Assembly (NCBI GenBank): GCA_030645355.1
Contig: JAUSNJ010000118.1
Location: 1 to 64,000 of the forward strand
Reading direction: 5' to 3'
DNA: 64,000 bases
From: Rhodoferax sp.
GTDB taxonomy: Bacteria > Pseudomonadota > Gammaproteobacteria > Burkholderiales > Burkholderiaceae_C
Part shown: positions 61,212 to 64,000 of the stretch, one piece after another
Layout: each line of letters opens with the position of its first letter
How positions within the stretch are numbered: the stretch's first letter is position 1
Notes under the pieces: model-generated
The model's database searches: none
Seen by the model: the letters and a program-made list of their open reading frames with translations, nothing else
What the model was told of the DNA's origin: nothing
Made by a program: the position numbers and the translations under genes

Positions 61212-62309
61212 ATGAAAACTTTTTTCCGTCAACAACTAGCCCGCTACACCGACCGTCAGGCCGAGCTGGAGTTCCTGTTGTCCCGCGAGGACATCATGAA
61301 GGACATGGAACAGTTCCTCAAACTCTCGCGCGAACATACCGACGTGGCCGCCGTGGCCAGCCGCTGGGCCCGCTACCAGCAGCGCGAGGCCGATCTGGCT
61401 GGCGCCCAGGACATGCTCTCAGACCCCGACATGGCGGAGATGGCCGAGGAAGAAATCGCCGGCGCCACGGTCGAACTGACCCAGCTCGAAGGTGAACTGC
61501 AGCGCATGCTGCTGCCCAAGGACCCCGACGACGCCCGCCCCGCGTTTGTAGAAATCCGCGCTGGCACCGGTGGCGACGAGTCGGCGCTGTTTGCCGGTGA
61601 CTTGCTGCGCATGTACACCCGCTACGCCGATCGCTGCGGCTGGAAGACCGAGATCGTCAGCGAGTCCCCCAGCGAACTGGGTGGCTACAAGGAAGTGGTG
61701 GTGCGCATGGAAGGCTTTCACAACGGCACCGGCGCCTACGGCGCGCTCAAGTTTGAGTCTGGCGGCCACCGCGTGCAGCGCGTGCCGGCTACCGAGACGC
61801 AGGGCCGCATCCACACCAGCGCCTGCACGATTGCCGTGCTGGCCGAGCAGGACGAGGCCGAGGCCATCAAGATCAACCCGTCGGACTTGCGCATCGACAC
61901 CTACCGTGCCAGCGGCGCCGGCGGACAGCACATCAACAAGACCGACTCGGCCGTGCGCATCACCCACATCCCCACCGGCATCGTCGCCGAATGCCAGGAT
62001 GGGCGCAGCCAGCACAGCAACAAGGCCCAGGCCCTAAAAGTGCTGACCGCCCGCATCCACGAAAAGGACCGCAGCGAGCGCGCCGCCAAGGATGCCGCCG
62101 AGCGCAAGAGCCTGGTGGGCAGTGGCGACCGCAGTGACCGCATCCGCACCTACAACTTCCCGCAGGGACGCCTCACCGACCACCGCATCAACCTGACGCT
62201 GTACAAGCTGCTGCAGATCATGGAGGGCGATCTGGACGATGTGGTGCAAGCCCTGCAAGCCTACGAGGCGGCCGAGCAGCTGGCGGCGCTGGAACTCGGA
62301 ATGGTCTAG
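61212..62309 (+). CDS. prfA: Peptide chain release factor 1
   Basis: [50 protein letters not shown] (GGQ). Confidence 0.97.
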   Translation: MKTFFRQQLARYTDRQAELEFLLSREDIMKDMEQFLKLSREHTDVAAVASRWARYQQREADLAGAQDMLSDPDMAEMAEEEIAGATVELTQLEGELQRMLLPKDPDDARPAFVEIRAGTGGDESALFAGDLLRMYTRYADRCGWKTEIVSESPSELGGYKEVVVRMEGFHNGTGAYGALKFESGGHRVQRVPATETQGRIHTSACTIAVLAEQDEAEAIKINPSDLRIDTYRASGAGGQHINKTDSAVRITHIPTGIVAECQDGRSQHSNKAQALKVLTARIHEKDRSERAAKDAAERKSLVGSGDRSDRIRTYNFPQGRLTDHRINLTLYKLLQIMEGDLDDVVQALQAYEAAEQLAALELGMV

Positions 62310-62323
62310 CCATTGAGGCCACC

Positions 62324-62365
62324 AGCCCTCGTCGATACTGCGTAGTTAGCTACCAATTCAATAGC
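62324..62365 (+). repeat. 42-nt dispersed motif copy 9 (ends 2 nt before prmC ATG)
   Basis: AGCCCTCGT-N16-GCTAC-caattca-ATAGC. Confidence 0.85.
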
Positions 62366-62367
62366 AA

Positions 62368-63234
62368 ATGGGAACGCCGCAAACACCCTCCACCATCGCC
62401 CAGGCCATAGGCTGGGCCCAGACCCAGGGCCTGGACCGGCTGGACGCACAGCTGCTGGTGCTGCACGCCGTGGGGCGCGCCGATGTCGAGCGCGCCTGGC
62501 TGCTGGCGCACGACACGGACGCCCTGCCCGACGCCGCCCACGCCACACTGCAAGCCACCGTACGCCGCCGCGCCACGGGCGAACCGCTGGCGTACATCAC
62601 GGGTCGCAAGGCTTTCTACGGATTGGACCTGCAGGTGGATGCCCGCGTGCTGGTGCCCCGCCCCGACACCGAAACGCTGGTGGACTGGGCGCTGGAGCTG
62701 CTGGGCAGCGCGCCCGCCAGCGTGCTCGACCTGGGTACGGGCAGCGGCGCCATCGCGCTGGCGCTGCAGCACAGCCACCCCGACCTGGACGTGCTGGCCA
62801 TTGACTACAGCGCCGACGCACTGGCGGTGGCCCAGGCCAATGCCCATCGTCTGCATCTCAGGGTACGGTTTGCACAAGGCAGCTGGCTGGACGGCGTGCA
62901 GGGGCGATTTGACCTTATCGTCTCCAACCCGCCCTATATTGCCGCGCAAGACCCGCACCTGGCCGCGCTGACCCACGAGCCCCTGCAGGCACTGGCCAGC
63001 GGCGACCACGGACTGGACGACATCCGCACCATCATTGCACAGGCGGGCCGCCATCTGCAGCCCGGTGGTTGGCTGCTGATGGAACACGGCTACGACCAGG
63101 CCGCTGCCGTGCGCACGCTGCTGGTGGAGGCGGGCTTTGCGGATGCGCAATCCCGGCGCGACCTGGCCGGCATTGAGCGCTGTAGTGGCGCGCGCTGGTC
63201 GAAGTTCTCCGCCCGAACCAAACCTTGTGTATGA
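62368..63234 (+). CDS. prmC: Peptide chain release factor N5-glutamine methyltransferase
   Basis: YITGRKAFYGLDLQVDARVLVPRPDTETLVDWAL; VLDLGTGSGAIALAL; LIVSNPPYIA. Confidence 0.96.
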   Translation: MGTPQTPSTIAQAIGWAQTQGLDRLDAQLLVLHAVGRADVERAWLLAHDTDALPDAAHATLQATVRRRATGEPLAYITGRKAFYGLDLQVDARVLVPRPDTETLVDWALELLGSAPASVLDLGTGSGAIALALQHSHPDLDVLAIDYSADALAVAQANAHRLHLRVRFAQGSWLDGVQGRFDLIVSNPPYIAAQDPHLAALTHEPLQALASGDHGLDDIRTIIAQAGRHLQPGGWLLMEHGYDQAAAVRTLLVEAGFADAQSRRDLAGIERCSGARWSKFSARTKPCV

Positions 63235-63245
63235 AATAGGTCTCC

Positions 63246-63287
63246 AGCCCTCGTAAAATATACGTAACCAGCTATTATTTTGGTAGC
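63246..63287 (+). repeat. 42-nt dispersed motif copy 10
   Basis: AGCCCTCGT-N16-GCTAT-tattttg-GTAGC. Confidence 0.85.
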
Positions 63288-63305
63288 AGATATCATTTCA
63301 TCACT

Positions 63306-63650
63306 ATGTCCAACACCACCCCTGCCTGCCCCCAGTGCAACCTGGAAAACACCTACCCCGATGGCACCAACTTCGTCTGCGCCGACTGCGGCTTTGAGTG
63401 GCCGATGGCGCCCGCCACTGCCGCCGATGACGATGCCGACGCTGTCGTCAAGGACTCCAATGGTCAGGTGCTGCAGGACGGCGATGCCGTGGTGCTGATC
63501 AAGGACCTGAAGGTCAAGGGTTCGTCCACGGTGCTGAAGATGGGCACCAAGGTCAAGAGCATCCGCCTGGTGGGCGGCGACCACGAGGTGGATTGCAAGA
63601 TGGATGGCGGCAGTTTCATGCTCAAGGCCTGTTTCCTGAAAAAGGCCTGA
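63306..63650 (+). CDS. YjdM/PhnA-family zinc-ribbon protein
   Basis: CPQCNLENTYPDGTNFVCADCGFEW...KDSNGQVLQDGDAVVLIKDLKVKGSS. Confidence 0.92.
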   Translation: MSNTTPACPQCNLENTYPDGTNFVCADCGFEWPMAPATAADDDADAVVKDSNGQVLQDGDAVVLIKDLKVKGSSTVLKMGTKVKSIRLVGGDHEVDCKMDGGSFMLKACFLKKA

Positions 63651-63656
63651 ATTTTC

Positions 63657-63950
63657 GTGAACCCGCAAAAAGCCCACTGGCTCCTGCTGGTCCTGGTCAA
63701 CATCCCGGTCTATCTGGGCCTGGGACGGCTGATCTTCAAGGACTGGGATGGCTTTCTGGAGGCACTGCGCCTGTGGTCCAACGCCGACTGGTGGTTCACG
63801 CTGGAGACGCAATGGCGCATAGACCGCTGGGACACCAGCCGTCTGCCGGTTTTCGTATTGTTGTGCGTGGCGATCCCGGTTCTGGAACACCTGATGTTTG
63901 GCAAGACCCAAGTCGTCAAACCGGCCGCGCAGATGGTCGGGTTGCTGTGA
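63657..63950 (+). CDS. Hypothetical membrane protein
   Basis: 97-aa ORF, two hydrophobic segments, 6 nt downstream of PhnA-like gene. Confidence 0.6.
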   Translation: MNPQKAHWLLLVLVNIPVYLGLGRLIFKDWDGFLEALRLWSNADWWFTLETQWRIDRWDTSRLPVFVLLCVAIPVLEHLMFGKTQVVKPAAQMVGLL

Positions 63951-63959
63951 GGCGCGGAC

Positions 63960-64000
63960 TTACATGCAGGCCCGGTAGATTTCGGCCAGCGATACGGCGC
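63960..64000 (-). CDS. 3' end of an unidentified CDS truncated by window edge
   Basis: Minus-strand reading ends ...AVSLAEIYRACM-stop. Confidence 0.3.
   Translation of the reverse strand, partial: AVSLAEIYRACM

Noticed and set aside
1-64000. CRISPR arrays, tRNA/rRNA genes, transposases, prophage or canonical defence systems
   Set aside because: None recognised on reading; tRNAscan-SE, Infernal or DefenseFinder runs would be needed to exclude small or diverged examples.

Overview
GC-rich bacterial chromosome segment that looks like Comamonadaceae (Rhodoferax/Polaromonas-like, inferred from gene content and repeat style). It is densely coding, with about 50 genes and no rRNA, tRNA, CRISPR or transposase recognised. 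Main loci: (i) a six-gene hydrogenase-4/complex I-like operon (about 5.7-13.0 kb) whose large subunit lacks both NiFe-binding CxxC motifs, adjacent to a ribbon-helix-helix regulator; (ii) three tandem spermidine-synthase-like paralogs; (iii) a cyanophycin locus (DUF1854 + ABC transporter divergent from cphA' and cphA); (iv) a type Vd-like patatin autotransporter; (v) ugpBAECQ with a candidate Pho box; (vi) folE-BLUF; plus housekeeping genes (metG, panBC, scpA, gpsA, secB, gpmA, aspS, ubiB/J/E, hemA, prfA, prmC). The strongest unexplained signal is a dispersed 42-nt motif, AGCCCTCGT-N16-GCTAY-N7-RTAGC, found ten times by eye in 64 kb with rigid spacing. Four copies lie in frame inside ORFs (metG, hydrogenase-like large subunit, FAD/Fe-S oxidoreductase, a small membrane protein). 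The others abut or overlap start or stop codons (scpA, gpsA, prmC, PLD gene) or lie between genes.
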